From: Reticulomyxa filosa
Taxonomy: Eukaryota > Foraminifera > Reticulomyxidae
Direction: 5' to 3'
Length of the DNA: 22,840 nucleotides
Assembly (NCBI GenBank): GCA_000512085.1
Contig: ASPP01012510.1
Coordinates: forward strand, 1 to 22,840
Shown here: piece after piece, positions 1-10,979 of the stretch
Layout: each line of letters opens with the position of its first letter
Numbering within the stretch: the first letter of the stretch is position 1
Notes under the pieces: model-generated
What the model saw: the letters and a program-made list of their open reading frames with translations, nothing else
Told to the model about the DNA's origin: nothing
The model's database searches: none
Position numbers and translations under genes: made by a program

Positions 1-32
<32 letters not shown>
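1..32. repeat. (TTA)n microsatellite encoding poly-Asn
   Basis: About ten perfect TTA units at the very edge continue as imperfect TTATTG/TTGC units to about 70. Read on the minus strand in the USP9X-like frame this is AAT/AAC, giving an Asn/Ser-rich run after MYPSMHNNGNSS. It is an exon-coded simple repeat, so its length is probably polymorphic and the assembly may be unreliable here. Confidence 0.9.
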
Positions 33-37
<5 letters not shown>

Positions 38-2906
38 TATTATTGTTATTGCTACTATTGCCATTGTTATGCATGGATGGATACATGCACAAGACTTCTT
101 CCAGTATTTGCATCGAACACACTACTGATGTGTGTGCCTTGATATTCTGGATACTGTGGACTAACGCAGGCCAGCGCAACTCCTTCGCTTGATGGGGTGA
201 CATTACCTCTCTCCATAATGCCCATGTCATGCCCACCAATGTGCTGTCGAGGGCATTTTCGTCCTTCATTAGGCTCAACAATAGTGCCAGTATCTTCGAC
301 GCCAAGACGTCCACGTCGGTTGGTCTCCGCACCATTTGTATACACGTTTTGACCAGTTGAATGTGTCTATGAGTTGCATGTCGCAGAGAAAGGCCCTCCA
401 GTCGGTTCAACAAGTACTTCAAATGTTTGGTGTGCAAATAGTACGACAGATCTGTCATCATGGTACACAGCGCGTCCAATTGCATGTCGTTGGGATCAAC
501 CAAGGCTCTCTGTGTGATACCAATTTTTTGTTTTGTCACTTCTTTGTGAAATGCAATGTACAATACAATATATGCATATACCGTTTGTATTGAATAGACA
601 AAACTTCCAAAGCATCCCAAATGATGGCAATGATCTCGGTGGTGAGGATATGTTCTGTGCAAAAAAATCTCACAATGTCTGTTGCAGGAGGGATCAAGTA
701 GTGCTGTGAATGCTGACCAAGCAAGATTTCCAACAACTTGTTATCTTCAATCCATTTCACTAAAAAGTCGACAGAGATAAACCTCAAAGCCTGGAATGTG
801 GTTGACCTTCGCACATGCAAACATACATATGCAATATATTGCGCACCACTTGCACTTTGAGTGCTTTGTGACAGAATACGACGTAAAGCTATTTGATTTA
901 TTTATTTAGATGAGTCACAACAACAAAAATAGGTGTATAAGAGTAGTTGACTAAAATAAGCAAGTTTTATGTTTTATTTCTTTTTACCAAGTGTCAATTG
1001 GAATATCTCTGTGATTTGAGTAATTTCATCGGCAGACTTTTGCCGTTGCAGCAATTGTCGAATAGCCTCTACCGCATGTGGTGTCATGTCATTGGAGAGG
1101 TTACTCATGTCGAATTCATTCAGCCATTTCAATACTTTCGACACCACATCCTCATACACGCGACGTGTGAGAGCATTACTGCAAGTCGCCAGCGAAGATA
1201 ATGCCAACAAATACGACCGCACAGGGACGCTACGTGTTTGTGGCAACGTCAATAAATCGAAGCCTCCACTGCGGCCAAATTCATTTAGTACCGCCACCAA
1301 GTGGAATGACACTTGTCCCAATTCACCCTATTTGTATATATGTCTGTTTCGTATACTACACTCTTTCACAAAAAAAAAAAAAAAGTGAAGACAGAACTCG
1401 AAACACTGCAAAAGTATTTTGATCAACGGGATCATTGTCATCATCGATTTTGATATCCAATTCGTGCAGCTGACAGTATACCCCACCACTGGTTCTGCCA
1501 CCTTTTGCGTACGATTTGTGTTTCTGAAGTCGTACGCTATCTCTGGAGTTTGTGACAAACGTGCGCATATACATCTTCGTCCATTTTTTTCAAAACAAAA
1601 AAAATAAAAATAAAAACAACGCAAAACTTGTCGATCCATTCATTGTAACTACTTTTCCACTCGTCAAAGGCCACGTAAACGCGATTGTGAAGAGAGTCGT
1701 TTTGAAGGATTCGACAAGTGTACCAATTGTAAAATGAGTCCAAAGCGTCACAAAGCGAGTCCGGAGCAAGCTCTTTTCTCCACTTGGACAAAAAGGGGTG
1801 ATATTTTACAATTTGCGTTCCTGCAGGAGCGAAGTTGTAGTCATTCTCGCCCCCAAACTTGCACAAATCGATTTTGTTGTATAATTCATTGAAAATTGCC
1901 AACACCGTCATCGATTCATCCTTTTCCTTTTCGTGTCGTACTTCACGCACAATGCCGGTCTTACCAAAAAAAAAAAAAAAAAAAAAGAAGTGGAGAAAAG
2001 GGACATTGTTGTTACTATTAAAAAAAAAAAAAAAAAAAAAAAAAACCTTCCAACGAAATTGATGAAGGTAATCCAACGGAGTGTTTTCAGCAATACTTTG
2101 TCTAAACGATTGAAAGAATAGGACGTCGTCTGCACTCAAATGTGTACCTCTTTGTTGGGCCTACTTTTCAACAAGCAAAACGAACCAATGAAAAAGAGAG
2201 CAGCCCCCATTCCAATGCACAATCAATGCACAATTCAAGCAAAGAAAGTAAAAATAAACAAACCCAATTGTTTCCATGTCGCTTATAAAAAGGCAATTTC
2301 GAGTTTAACAAGTAATGTATCATTTCGAGTGCAATTTGTAAGTCATTTGCATTGCCGTTCGCACTCATACCAACTGCGATACGTATCAACTGTTTCAACA
2401 TTTCTCCTATGTCGTCTTCAACTCCTTCTTCTGGTTCCATTTTTGTTTTTTTTCTATTATTTTTTTAAACATATAGCAACTCCCATTGCTAGTATTTGTT
2501 CGACAGCTAATCAAACGAGGGAAGAAAAAAAAAAAAAAAAAAAACGTAACAACAATTGATCGCGCGTGGTCAATAGAGCGCACACGTTGACTAAAAATTT
2601 TTTAATGTAGTCTTGCTCTTCTTTCAAACTTTCATTGTTTTGCAACTTTTCAATTATACGTCTCAGTTGTTCAAGTCTTTCTTTTATCTCCTTTTCTGCA
2701 TTGTTTTGTTTTGTTTTATCTTGGTTTGACTTTGTTTTTTTTTCCCTTCCACAAAGTGCTTTGTTTTCTCTTTTTTTTGGTTTTTTTTGTTACTATTGAT
2801 TTAGCATGAATTCACCTTGGCGAAAACAATCAAGGATGTCATCACACTGCTTTCGAAGCCCTGCCAATACTTGGTCTCCCTTTTGCTCACTTTCATTGTT
2901 CGACAT
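1..2906 (-). CDS. USP9X: USP9X-like ubiquitin C-terminal hydrolase, N-terminal part (3' end off window)
   Basis: Nine exons fit in phase: 2906-2816, 2695-2546, 2430-2264, 2160-2047, 1959-1621, 1574-1398, 1327-988, 888-582 and 507 to the edge, giving about 730 residues. The start ATG at 2906 begins MSNNESEQKG and has an in-frame TGA just upstream. Order and spacing follow the helical-repeat N-terminus of USP9X/FAF: a LNEFGRSGGFDLL segment (USP9X has a similar LLNKFG..NGF), then FLVKWIEDNKLLEILL, then DIVRFFCTEHILTTEI..IW (USP9X [20 protein letters not shown]), then DVLASKILALLLSLMKDE (USP9X MAHKVLNLLWNLAHSD). The family removes ubiquitin from trafficking and signalling substrates. The cysteine-protease domain lies far downstream in the family and is outside this window, so activity cannot be judged. 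The protein leaves the window in a poly-Asn run. The exon 2/3, 4/5, 6/7, 7/8 and 8/9 boundaries are tentative; a 42-nt GTATGT...TTCCAG intron may sit inside 888-582. Confidence 0.8.
1966..2045. repeat. Paired poly-A tracts (poly-T in the sense strand) filling one intron of the USP9X-like gene
   Basis: Runs of 21 A (1966-1986) and 26 A (2020-2045) flank a short unique stretch. The minus-strand sense intron is 2046-1960; it opens with GTTTTT and closes with a T-run followed by GGTAAG. Similar runs lie at 1370-1384 and 2525-2544 in neighbouring introns. In sense they are pyrimidine-rich, as expected near 3' splice sites. Read as coding, they give artefactual poly-Phe segments. Confidence 0.85.
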
Positions 2907-3429
2907 TCGCCTTAACTTTCAAAAACACTCGCAAGGACTTCTCTTGCTCTTATCCATTCAAACAAACAAAATTTCACACAACCAAATCTCAAACCAGCAA
3001 TTAGAAAAAAAAACAAAAATTTAAATACGCACCTTTGAAAGGAAAAATGGCAAATATTGCGCTGAATGCAACCGCAAGGAATCTCAAAAATAGGGGTCGC
3101 GTTTTCGAAGTTACCTTTTTTTTTTTTGCTTTGTGTTGCTGCAAATAATACCTTATTGAGAGCAATGTTTTTTTGTTATTGTTTATTACAGGCGAAAAAA
3201 AATGTTTGGAGCGTATTTATTTTGCTGTTTGACCAAAGTTTGAATTATTTTCAAAACTGTTTCTTTTTATATTATATCACCAAGATTATGAAATAGGTGT
3301 GTTCCGTTCTTAATTTTATTGGTATTTTAAAATGTCAAATATTTGTTTTAACTCAAAAAGAATTAAAATTCGTTAGATTTAATAAATAAAATCGTTATTT
3401 TGACTAATTCAAAAGGACTCAAAAAAAGG
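2907..3429. other. Intergenic region between two minus-strand genes
   Basis: It holds the 5' flank of the USP9X-like gene (right next to 2906) and the 3' flank of the SLC35F-like gene (from 3429 down). It is AT-rich with several short T- and A-runs (for example near 3117-3127). I see no conserved reading frame on either strand and no clear regulatory motif. Confidence 0.6.
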
Positions 3430-4682
3430 TTATACAACAAAAGACAAAAAATTATAAGAAGTAACACCAGCTAAAACAAAAAACATGGCAAAAAAGAAAA
3501 GAACGTCCAAATGAACATGGAAAAGAAATATTCCAGCCATGATCGACCAAAAATCAGAAGTTAATAAAGAAACATTCATAGCCAATGCGGTAGAATATCG
3601 AAAAAGAAAAGGGACGGCAAAATAATACAAAGTCAAACAAAAAACATAGGCGAAATAAAAAGGAAGGCCAGAAAGAGAGAAAGATGAACGAAAAAAAGTG
3701 GAAATGCTTTGAGATGAGATCAAAATAATAATGATGGATTGAACGCAAGAGAAAAATAACCCCCATGCCTGCACAGCGAATATATACATGTATTATGTAT
3801 TTATTTATTTGGTTATATTGTGGCTATGAGTATATTGCAATGTATGTACACCTACACGTATAAATACAAGCATGTGTACATGCATCTCTTAACCCCGATA
3901 AACCATAAGTAATTGAAGATACCGATTTTTGATACAGCGTATTCCCCGAAAATGTTACTAATTGCATAGCATGTTGCACCTGACAACACTAACATATCTC
4001 CAAGAAATGGATCTTTTCCATTGCTATCGCCACCACTACCAATTGCATCACTGTATGTTAACAGTATCATGCCAGCCAAACATGAAGTGACACTTAAATA
4101 TTGCCATTTGCTAAAGTTTCTGTTCTTCCACAAAAAATATGATATTACAAATACTACTGGAATCGTAAAAAAATCCAACAGTGTCACACTAGTTATATTT
4201 GTATATTGAAATGACCACAATACCAATGTATTGCCTCCAACATCAGCTGCTGATGCTATTGCATACATCCACCAATTTATCTCCTTACTTTTAGTTGGCT
4301 CCTCTATTTCTTTTATATTTGTCGACGCTAATGTTGGCATTAAGATTGGCTCTGAATCGATCTTTTTTTTGACACTGTATTCTTTTGTCTCCATTTGTTA
4401 CAGATGCATATCATCCACACAAATGCATACATTGGCAAATTTATTAGCGTAGGGCACTTCCATCCTCTTTCCATCCCAATCCCAATTCACTTTGTATACA
4501 AAATTCTTTTTTTGTCTTCTCTCCTCTTGCACACATATACGAAACTCGTTTGTCAGTAGTTGGCTTAATATTGATATACAGGACAATAAAGCTGACAGAC
4601 CTTGCCAACCAACATAAACCTTCACTAGACTAACTTCAAGTTTTTTGGGACTGTCATCTGCTTCTTCTGGCAGGTCTTCCAT
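3430..4682 (-). CDS. SLC35F1/F2-type solute carrier (drug/metabolite transporter superfamily)
   Basis: Complete gene of four exons: 4682-4541, 4464-4376, 4298-3894 and 3768-3430. All phases close and give 324 residues ending in TAA. It is a multi-pass membrane protein. Family signatures in order are: first helix GLSALLSCISILSQLL (~residue 25-45); CPTLINLPMYAFVWMIC (family VPTLQSFLNY...); WWMYAIASAADVGGN with the SFQYTNITSVTLLDFF and IP motif (family WWKY..LGL.D.EAN.....YQYTTLTSVQLLDCF.IP); FLGDMLVLSGATCYAISN (family IGDLLVL.GA.LY.ISN); and NVSLLTSDFWSIMAGIFLFH (family VNLSLLTADLYSL..GLFLFH). It carries a small solute across an internal or plasma membrane; SLC35F2 has been linked to queuosine import, but the substrate cannot be read here. 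The ATG at 4682 is the only in-frame one. The 4375-4299 intron is the least certain. Confidence 0.9.
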
Positions 4683-5031
4683 TTTAATCTGCTTTTTCGT
4701 CTTGATATTCCTTTTTTTTTTGGAAAAGGTTCCCGAAGTACAAACTAGCAAAATATTAATTGCAATACAATCACTAAAACAAGAAAAAAAATACTACATA
4801 AAAAAAGTAAAATCGAGGCATTTTGTTTCCATTTTTCAAGGATTTTTGCACAATGGATTTGATGACTGCTTTTAAATTTCAAAGCTTTTATAAAATGAAA
4901 AAGACACAATGAAGGTTTGACACAATTAATTAATCTATGTCTGTCAGCTGTCAAGTAAAAAAGGAACTTTTTTGTGTTTGTTTTTTTAATAAAGGAAAAA
5001 GTGCACATAAATCCCTTGTGCATCTTGTACA
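4683..5031. promoter_or_regulatory. Divergent promoter region between SLC35F-like gene and FAN/NSMAF gene
   Basis: The two start codons (4682 minus, 5032 plus) face away from each other across 349 bp. This region must hold both 5' leaders and both core promoters unless one gene has a distant untranslated exon. It is AT-rich with short A- and T-runs (4729-4737 region, 4979-4987). I see no unambiguous TATA box, so the call rests on gene arrangement only. Confidence 0.6.
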
Positions 5032-8000
5032 ATGACCCGGTTTAACTTGCTTTGTCTTGAAGAAGGTGAGCTATTCCTAGAGGACTATGCAGCAACTTTA
5101 TTTTTGCCACTAGAAAACATATCAACTTCGTCAAGTCACGCACACCAGCTGAGTGGTCGCCGGCAATTACCAGGTCGGTTGAAAGTGGCGTCAAAGAATC
5201 TGTTGTTTGACCCACATACAATGAGTTATCCAATAATGCGCTTTCCATTTCGCGATATCCTATCATTGCAGCAGAAAAGCGATTCGAAAGCGGAGAGACT
5301 GGTGATAGTTTGCAAGCAAGTCGTGGAGTTGAAATCACATAACATCATAGCACCATATAAATTCAAAGAGATAGAACATCCGGAGAGAGGCGGTGTGTTC
5401 GTGTTCGAGCCATCGTACGCCAAGTTGGATGATTTCGTAGGATTGATTCACACGATTTACAAAATCAATCAAATGTCGTCCATGAGTGAAGCAAATCGGA
5501 AATTGCAACAGTTGATCGATGAGCGAGAAAAATCAATTCCCTTTGACTCTTCGTGGTTTAAAGATATCGACGAAACGAAGCAAATTCAAAGGCCATTGAT
5601 TGTTTCAAAGGTTTTTATCCTTTTCTTCTTCTATTAAAAAAGAAAAGTATCCATCACTACACATGAGAACATACTCTCATGAAACTTTTTTTTTTTTCCA
5701 AAGGGGGAAGAGGGAAGTTAATTGAGAAAAGAAAAGTTCACTAAAATTTTTTTTTTTTTGAACACGTCATTCTTGGCAACATAATGGGAAAAAAAAATAG
5801 TTAACACCACTTGTGGAAACTCGTGGACAAATGCAAATAACTCAAAAACGTATGTACTTTCAACCATTTCAATCTCTTTCGTCGAATCCGATGTTGAGTT
5901 TTAACTTGCACGATATTCAATATATCCACAAAAGGAGACACATGATGCGACATATCGCATTGGAATTTATATTCAAAAAACAAATGATACAATCGTTGTC
6001 ATTGGGTCCATATACTGACAACAAGCTATTTTCTCCGACTACCGCAAAGTCGTCGGATGACTACTACAATGCCAATCCCAACGGCGCTTCGAGTCAAGGA
6101 AATTTCAAACTGACCTCTGGGAGCGCAATCACTGGCAGCAACAGTAATCATGATATTGACAGCAATAACAATACTGGCGAGACATTGCTTATATCATTTC
6201 AATCCCAAGATATTCGGGACAATATGTACAGTAACGTGTTGATGAAACAAACGACAGTGACTCGTAGGGATTTTCCTTCTCTCGAAACCGTTCAAAAGAA
6301 ATGGATCGATGGCCTCATTGACAACTACGAATACTTGACCCTTTTGAACCAATCAAGTGGGCGATCTCTCAATGATCTTACGCAATATCCCATTTTTCCT
6401 TGGGCTATCACTGACTATGAATCCAAGGAATTGGATCTCACTGATGTCAAAATTTATCGAGACTTGAGCAAACCCATGGGAGCTTTAAATCCAGAACGAC
6501 TTAAAAAAATTAAACTCCGATATGAGGTTGGCTTTGTAACTTGAATATATCAATACATAAAAATACATAAATAAATTGACACTTTCATATACATATATAC
6601 ATATATGTAATATATATGTATATTGACTCCATATTATTATCATTGATTTGTTTGCTATACCTGATTTGCAATTGTTTTGTTTTGACTTGGTTGTTAGCAA
6701 ATGCCTGAAGGATCTTTAGGACGCTTTATGTATGGATCACATTACTCGACTCCCGGATATGTAATGTATTTTTTGGTGCGACAGTTTCCGGAATACATAT
6801 TGCGATTTCAAAATGGAAAGTTTGACACTCCTGATCGATTGTTTTCGTCCATTCAACGGACGTGGAATAGTGCCTACCAATCGCTGACGGATGTGAAAGA
6901 ACTAATTCCACAGTTTTATGAAGGCGACGGACTGTTTTTGAAAAACTATCGCAAGTTACATTTGGGCATGCGCACCGATAAAATCGAAGTGAATGACGTG
7001 GAGTTACCGCCTTGGGCCAATGGCGACGAAAAACAATTTGTTCGAATAATGCGAGACGCTTTGGAAAGCGACTATGTGTCTGCTCATTTGCATGAATGGA
7101 TTGACCTCATTTGGGGATATAAACAAAGAGGAGAGCCCGCCGCCCATGCGAACAATTTGTTCCATCCTTTAACCTACGAAGGAACCGTCGACATTGACTC
7201 CATTACCGATGAGACCGAATTGGAGGCTATTCGCATGCAAATACATGAATTCGGACAGGTCAGGTATTTTTGTTTGTTTGTCGATTTGTTTATGTTTGAT
7301 GGATAAGTGGGGACATTTATGTCGCGCTGTCTCCAAGTATCGCCTGTTTGTGTGCTCTGATTCTTTAGACGCCCTCCCAATTATTTACAAAACCTCATCC
7401 TTGTCGGAAACCTAAGAAGGGCTTGAATGACCAATTAAGTCCCACCAGTACCAGTCGTGAAAGTTCGGATTCTTCTTTGCCTTCCATCTCTGTTGATTCC
7501 ACAAAGAGTTCATTTAGTAGCTCTTTCATTAAGTTAAGTTTTGGAACAAAGGCAAAACAAAGAAACTTGTCTTCTTATTGATGCTATTTTGTTTATTGAT
7601 GGATCTCAATTTTTTTTCGTGTGTTTGATTGTTTGAAGGAGAACGAATGAAATATTACCCATCAGGAGCAAATTGAACACATCGGCAATGGCAGGATTAT
7701 TTAAAAAAGAAGGCAAAGGATCTTCCAAAGTGAATTCTAACGTTGCAGAAATTAGCACTACGGAATCGAAGACAGCGTCGGGTACGATCAACCCTCGGGG
7801 AGAGAAACTAGAGAATGAAGAAGTGAATAGCGGTGCATCCATTACCTCGAACACATTCCAACCGCAACTCAAAGAAAAACAATTATCCAAAGGGAAATTG
7901 ACAAACAGCTTTTTGTCACTTTTTTCGTTATCCAAAAGTCCTGAAAATGCCAACCTTGATCATGAATACAAGGGCGAGCATCATGCCAACGACAATTCTC

Positions 8001-9363
8001 TCAAACAGGTTTGATCATCTATCAGTCTTCACACCATACCAACAACACTTATATCATAACGTGAAAAGATGTGTTGTTTTTTTTTGGTTGGATTGTTCAC
8101 TTTTAGAACCCCGACTCGCCTTTTTCGCCATCGAAATATCCGGTATCACCTTCTATTGCACCTCCACAGACACAAGATATTCCTCCAGTTAGCGTTCCAA
8201 AGTGGACGGTGTTGCATGAAAAAATATCTCGATCAGACACGAGAGAGACGTCAGCGCAAAATAAGACAAATAGCCAAGCAAATACTGTGATATCTCCACA
8301 TTCGCATCGAATCACCGATTTGTGTTTTACAAACAACTCCACATTTTTGTATTCAACATCGCATGACGGCACTTTATCTATGTATTGTGTGCCCAAAAAA
8401 ATGACAATGAGGAATATCAAAATATCTCCGTTTCCGTTATCTTCCTGCTGTTTGCCATTTGATAATGAAAACCGCCAATTGGTTGTCGCCGGCTCTTGGG
8501 ATAACAGTGTTTACATTTACAATAGTGCATCAGGTGTGCATGCAAAGACATTGATGCAACACTATAATCACGTGTCTGGGACATATTTTAAATAATCAGA
8601 GAGGGAGAGAGAAAAAAAAAATGAATGCATTGCTACTGTTATATACATCAATAATATAGGTAGAGTACTACAAAAATTGACTGGACATCAAGACAGCGTT
8701 TCGTCATTGTCCACCTCTTCACTATCTTTATGTAGTGGCTCTTGGGATTCCAGCATCAAACTCTGGGCGTGGAAAACAGATGGATTGTGTGAAACCCCAG
8801 TGGCCAGCTACTCTTCGCATACAGCTGAAATACGGTGCACAGTGAGTAGTTTTTCGTCACCGTATTTGTTTGGATGTGGTGACGAGAGTGGCAACATATT
8901 TTTATATGATAGCAGAGCAAAAGACTCTCATTCGAATAATAAGAACTCACATGTTCGAAGTATTTTGGGAGCTCATAAAAAAGAAATTACACATTTGTGT
9001 TGGATTCCAAATAAGTTTGAGTTTGTTAGTATATCTGTCGATGGGTATATTAAACTCTGGGATGGTGCCAGTAGCAAACCAGTGTCACAACATAATGCTG
9101 GAGAACACTTGAACTGTGTGACCAGCGATGGTAATTATGCCATCACTGGCGGAGAGTCAGGTGCTGTCGGTCTGTACACCATCGATCAAAGCAGCAAGAT
9201 TTGCAAGCTACTTGAGTCAAACCACCTTTTCTCTAATGGAATCAATCCTCATGGCGTGGCTATCACTACTATCAAAATGAATTTGGACGGTGGATGTCTG
9301 GCAATTGGAACTAAAGAATTTCGTGATAACATTATATTATGTGATTTGTTTCAGCCAAAATAG
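5032..9363 (+). CDS. NSMAF: FAN/NSMAF orthologue: GRAM–BEACH–WD40 protein
   Basis: Seven exons close in phase: 5032-5610, 5801-6526, 6698-7258, 7369-7568, 7639-8008, 8107-8533 and 8660-9363, giving 1188 residues (human FAN is about 917). Order: N-terminal region with GRLKVASKNLLFDPHT and APYKFKEIE, like FAN; GRAM-type segment (~187-255) with QITQKRMYFQPFQ and YIHKRRH; Asn/Ser-rich insert; BEACH domain (~355-625) with NYEYLTLLNQSSGRS, QYPIFPWAI, RDLSKPMGALN, RFMYGSHYSTPGY, LHEWIDLIWGYKQRG and HPLTYEG; Ser/Lys-rich linker of roughly 200 residues, longer than in animals; then WD40 blades (~870-1188) with GSWDNSVYIYN, GSWDSSIKLWAW and SVDGYIKLWDG. FAN links the TNF receptor to neutral sphingomyelinase and actin in animals; BEACH proteins act in membrane trafficking. 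No TNF receptor is expected in a protist, so the ancestral role is open. Exon 6 ends at 8533, because joining there restores SASGRVLQKLTGH. Confidence 0.93.
6587..6623. repeat. AT-rich inverted repeat in FAN intron 2
   Basis: Two 13-bp arms, ATATACATATATA (6587-6599) and TATATATGTATAT (6611-6623), are exact reverse complements with an 11-bp spacer. The palindrome lies inside the 171-nt intron 6527-6697. It could form a hairpin in the pre-mRNA or simply be alternating-AT simple sequence. Confidence 0.75.
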
Positions 9364-9686
9364 TCTTTCAATTGCTATAAAACTCGTCACGACTACAATT
9401 GTTCAACTAAACAAAAACAAAATAATTCATTAGCTTTAATGTTTGTCCAAACTTTGCAGCTTGCGTTGTTCTTTCATTTTTTTTTCTTCCTTTTTTTTGC
9501 CCTTCCCTCTACAAACAAACTGCGCTTATAAAGTGAAGTAATTTAAAGAAATCGAGCGTCCCTTGAAAAAATTTCGTTCTCTTATTTTTACAGCCTTTGT
9601 GGCACTCTCAAAACGAAAAAAAGTAAACAATTACTTTACGCGTTTTACATAAAATCTAACCATCGACAACAAAAAAGATGCATTTT
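9364..9686. other. Convergent 3' intergenic region
   Basis: The FAN gene (plus) and the acetyltransferase gene (minus) end facing each other across 323 bp. The sequence is AT-rich with T-runs near 9477-9500. No coding frame was seen. Both polyadenylation sites must be here or just inside the neighbours; no clean AATAAA was identified for the plus-strand gene. Confidence 0.6.
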
Positions 9687-10667
9687 TTATTTGCCGCTTT
9701 TATTTCGCAAAGTAAGTTCTCCTAAAGGAGGAGACAAAGTATTTGAATGATTTGGAGCAGTCGGCACAACAAAAATCATTTTTTCACCAATTGTATTCTC
9801 ACCATAGTAGTTAATGACCTGCTTGATGGTCCTAAATCCCAACGTGTTGTATAAATGCTTTGCAGAGGTATTGTTTTTGTTGACTTCTAGCGCAAATTTG
9901 GTGCCACTTTTGTACAATTGTATTAGCTCCTCTAATAAAAAGTATGCCATTCCTTTCTTGCGATAAGCTAATGTTTCCGAGTCATAATGTTAAAAATAGA
10001 AAACAAGAAAGATACAAATAACAATAAAAAAAGGAAATATAATTTATTTTTTGACAAAGTATACATTCGTGAGTTGCAACGTCGGTAATATGAATGAATG
10101 CCCACTTTTGGTTTGAGTTAATTTTTAATGAAGGTGGAAGATTTGTATCACCGCGTTTCATACTGTCTAACCACTCCGGCCGCGTTCTCTTTTTTTCAGA
10201 AGGGACATCATCGGGACCATTCAAAAGATTTTCATATTTACCAAAATCGATGAGCAGATAGTTTCGGTGCGTGCTATTTGGAGTTGCAATAAGAATGTCG
10301 CTACTATTATCCCCGTCAGTTAAATATTCACGTTTAAACACTACCAAACTGCAAATATTCTCGTTTTTTTCATCATCTTCAACAGAGTGGGTTAGCAGCA
10401 ATACACCGATATCACCCTTCCTCAGCTCTGTGGTCCACCACTTTCTGTTTCGCCATAATGGCTCGTCTGGAAATGCTTCGTGTAGTAATTTTGCTATACC
10501 TTCACTATCGAATTGTGTTGCCAAGCGAAAACCTGTGTGAAGAACGCCGTATTGTCACGTATACTTTGGTTGTTTTTGCGCTTCTGTTGTGTCCAAACAG
10601 AAAAGTGTTACGTGTTAATTGTATTCTATTTGCTTTACGAACATAAACGTTGAATATTCACAAACAT
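9687..10667 (-). CDS. GNAT-family N-acetyltransferase
   Basis: Proposed exons are 10667-10649 (19 nt, MFVNIQ), 10532-10065 and 9967-9687, in phase, for 255 residues ending in TAA. The beginning, RFRLATQFDSEGIAKLLHEAF, has the usual GNAT opening (R.at..D...i..l...aF). The acetyl-CoA loop is YRKKGMAYFLLEEL, matching motif A (R/Q-x-x-G-x-G/A), preceded by the strand WAFIHITDVATHE. Motif B/C is FALEVNKNNTSAKHLYNTLGF followed by NYYG. Between the opening and motif A is an unusually long, polar stretch (~100 residues) with DDEKNEN and PSEKKRTRP. The substrate (protein N-terminus, polyamine or other) cannot be read. The large middle exon has no in-frame ATG, which forces an upstream exon; an alternative start is the ATG at ~10818 (MSGVV), spliced at a different donor. 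Confidence 0.82.
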
Positions 10668-10979
10668 AATTTAGGTTTTTTTGCTTCTCGTGCTTCAGTG
10701 TTTCTTGTTGCTGTGAATGAGTATATAATTCCCATATCCTTTATATTTTTTGAACAGGGCCTTGCCAGTCACAAGTTTGTGTTCGACAATTCGTTAATAT
10801 TGATACAACACCAGACATTGCTATTAAAAAAAGTTTTTGACAACAAAACAAAGCGTTGACAAGGAGAATTGAGTAATACAAATTAGATTGCATATTTACA
10901 ACATTCGAAGTACTGAACAAAACAGTAGAAACTTAGTTATTATCACAATTTGTCAAGTCTTTGACGTACTTTATATTTT
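10668..10979. other. Short tandem intergenic region
   Basis: This is 312 bp between two minus-strand genes: the 5' flank of the acetyltransferase gene and the 3' flank of the acyl-CoA-binding gene. It includes the alternative upstream ATG for the acetyltransferase (near 10818). Nothing else was recognised. Confidence 0.5.

Noticed and set aside
1-32. (TTA)n as a telomere or satellite boundary
   Set aside because: It is in frame with the USP9X-like exon and encodes poly-Asn, common in amoeboid protists.
1912-2060. Poly-Phe or poly-Lys protein segments
   Set aside because: They are translations of poly-A/T tracts within an intron whose flanking exons join in phase without them.
3852-4394. Transporter gene starting at the ATG at 4394
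   Set aside because: That ATG lies in the wrong frame for the upstream helices; the conserved CPTLINLPMY and first-helix segments are recovered only by splicing from the 4682 start.
8534-8595. GVHAKTLMQHYNH treated as coding FAN sequence
   Set aside because: Removing it as intron restores exact WD40 spacing (YIYNSASGRVLQKLTGHQD); keeping it leads to a stop.
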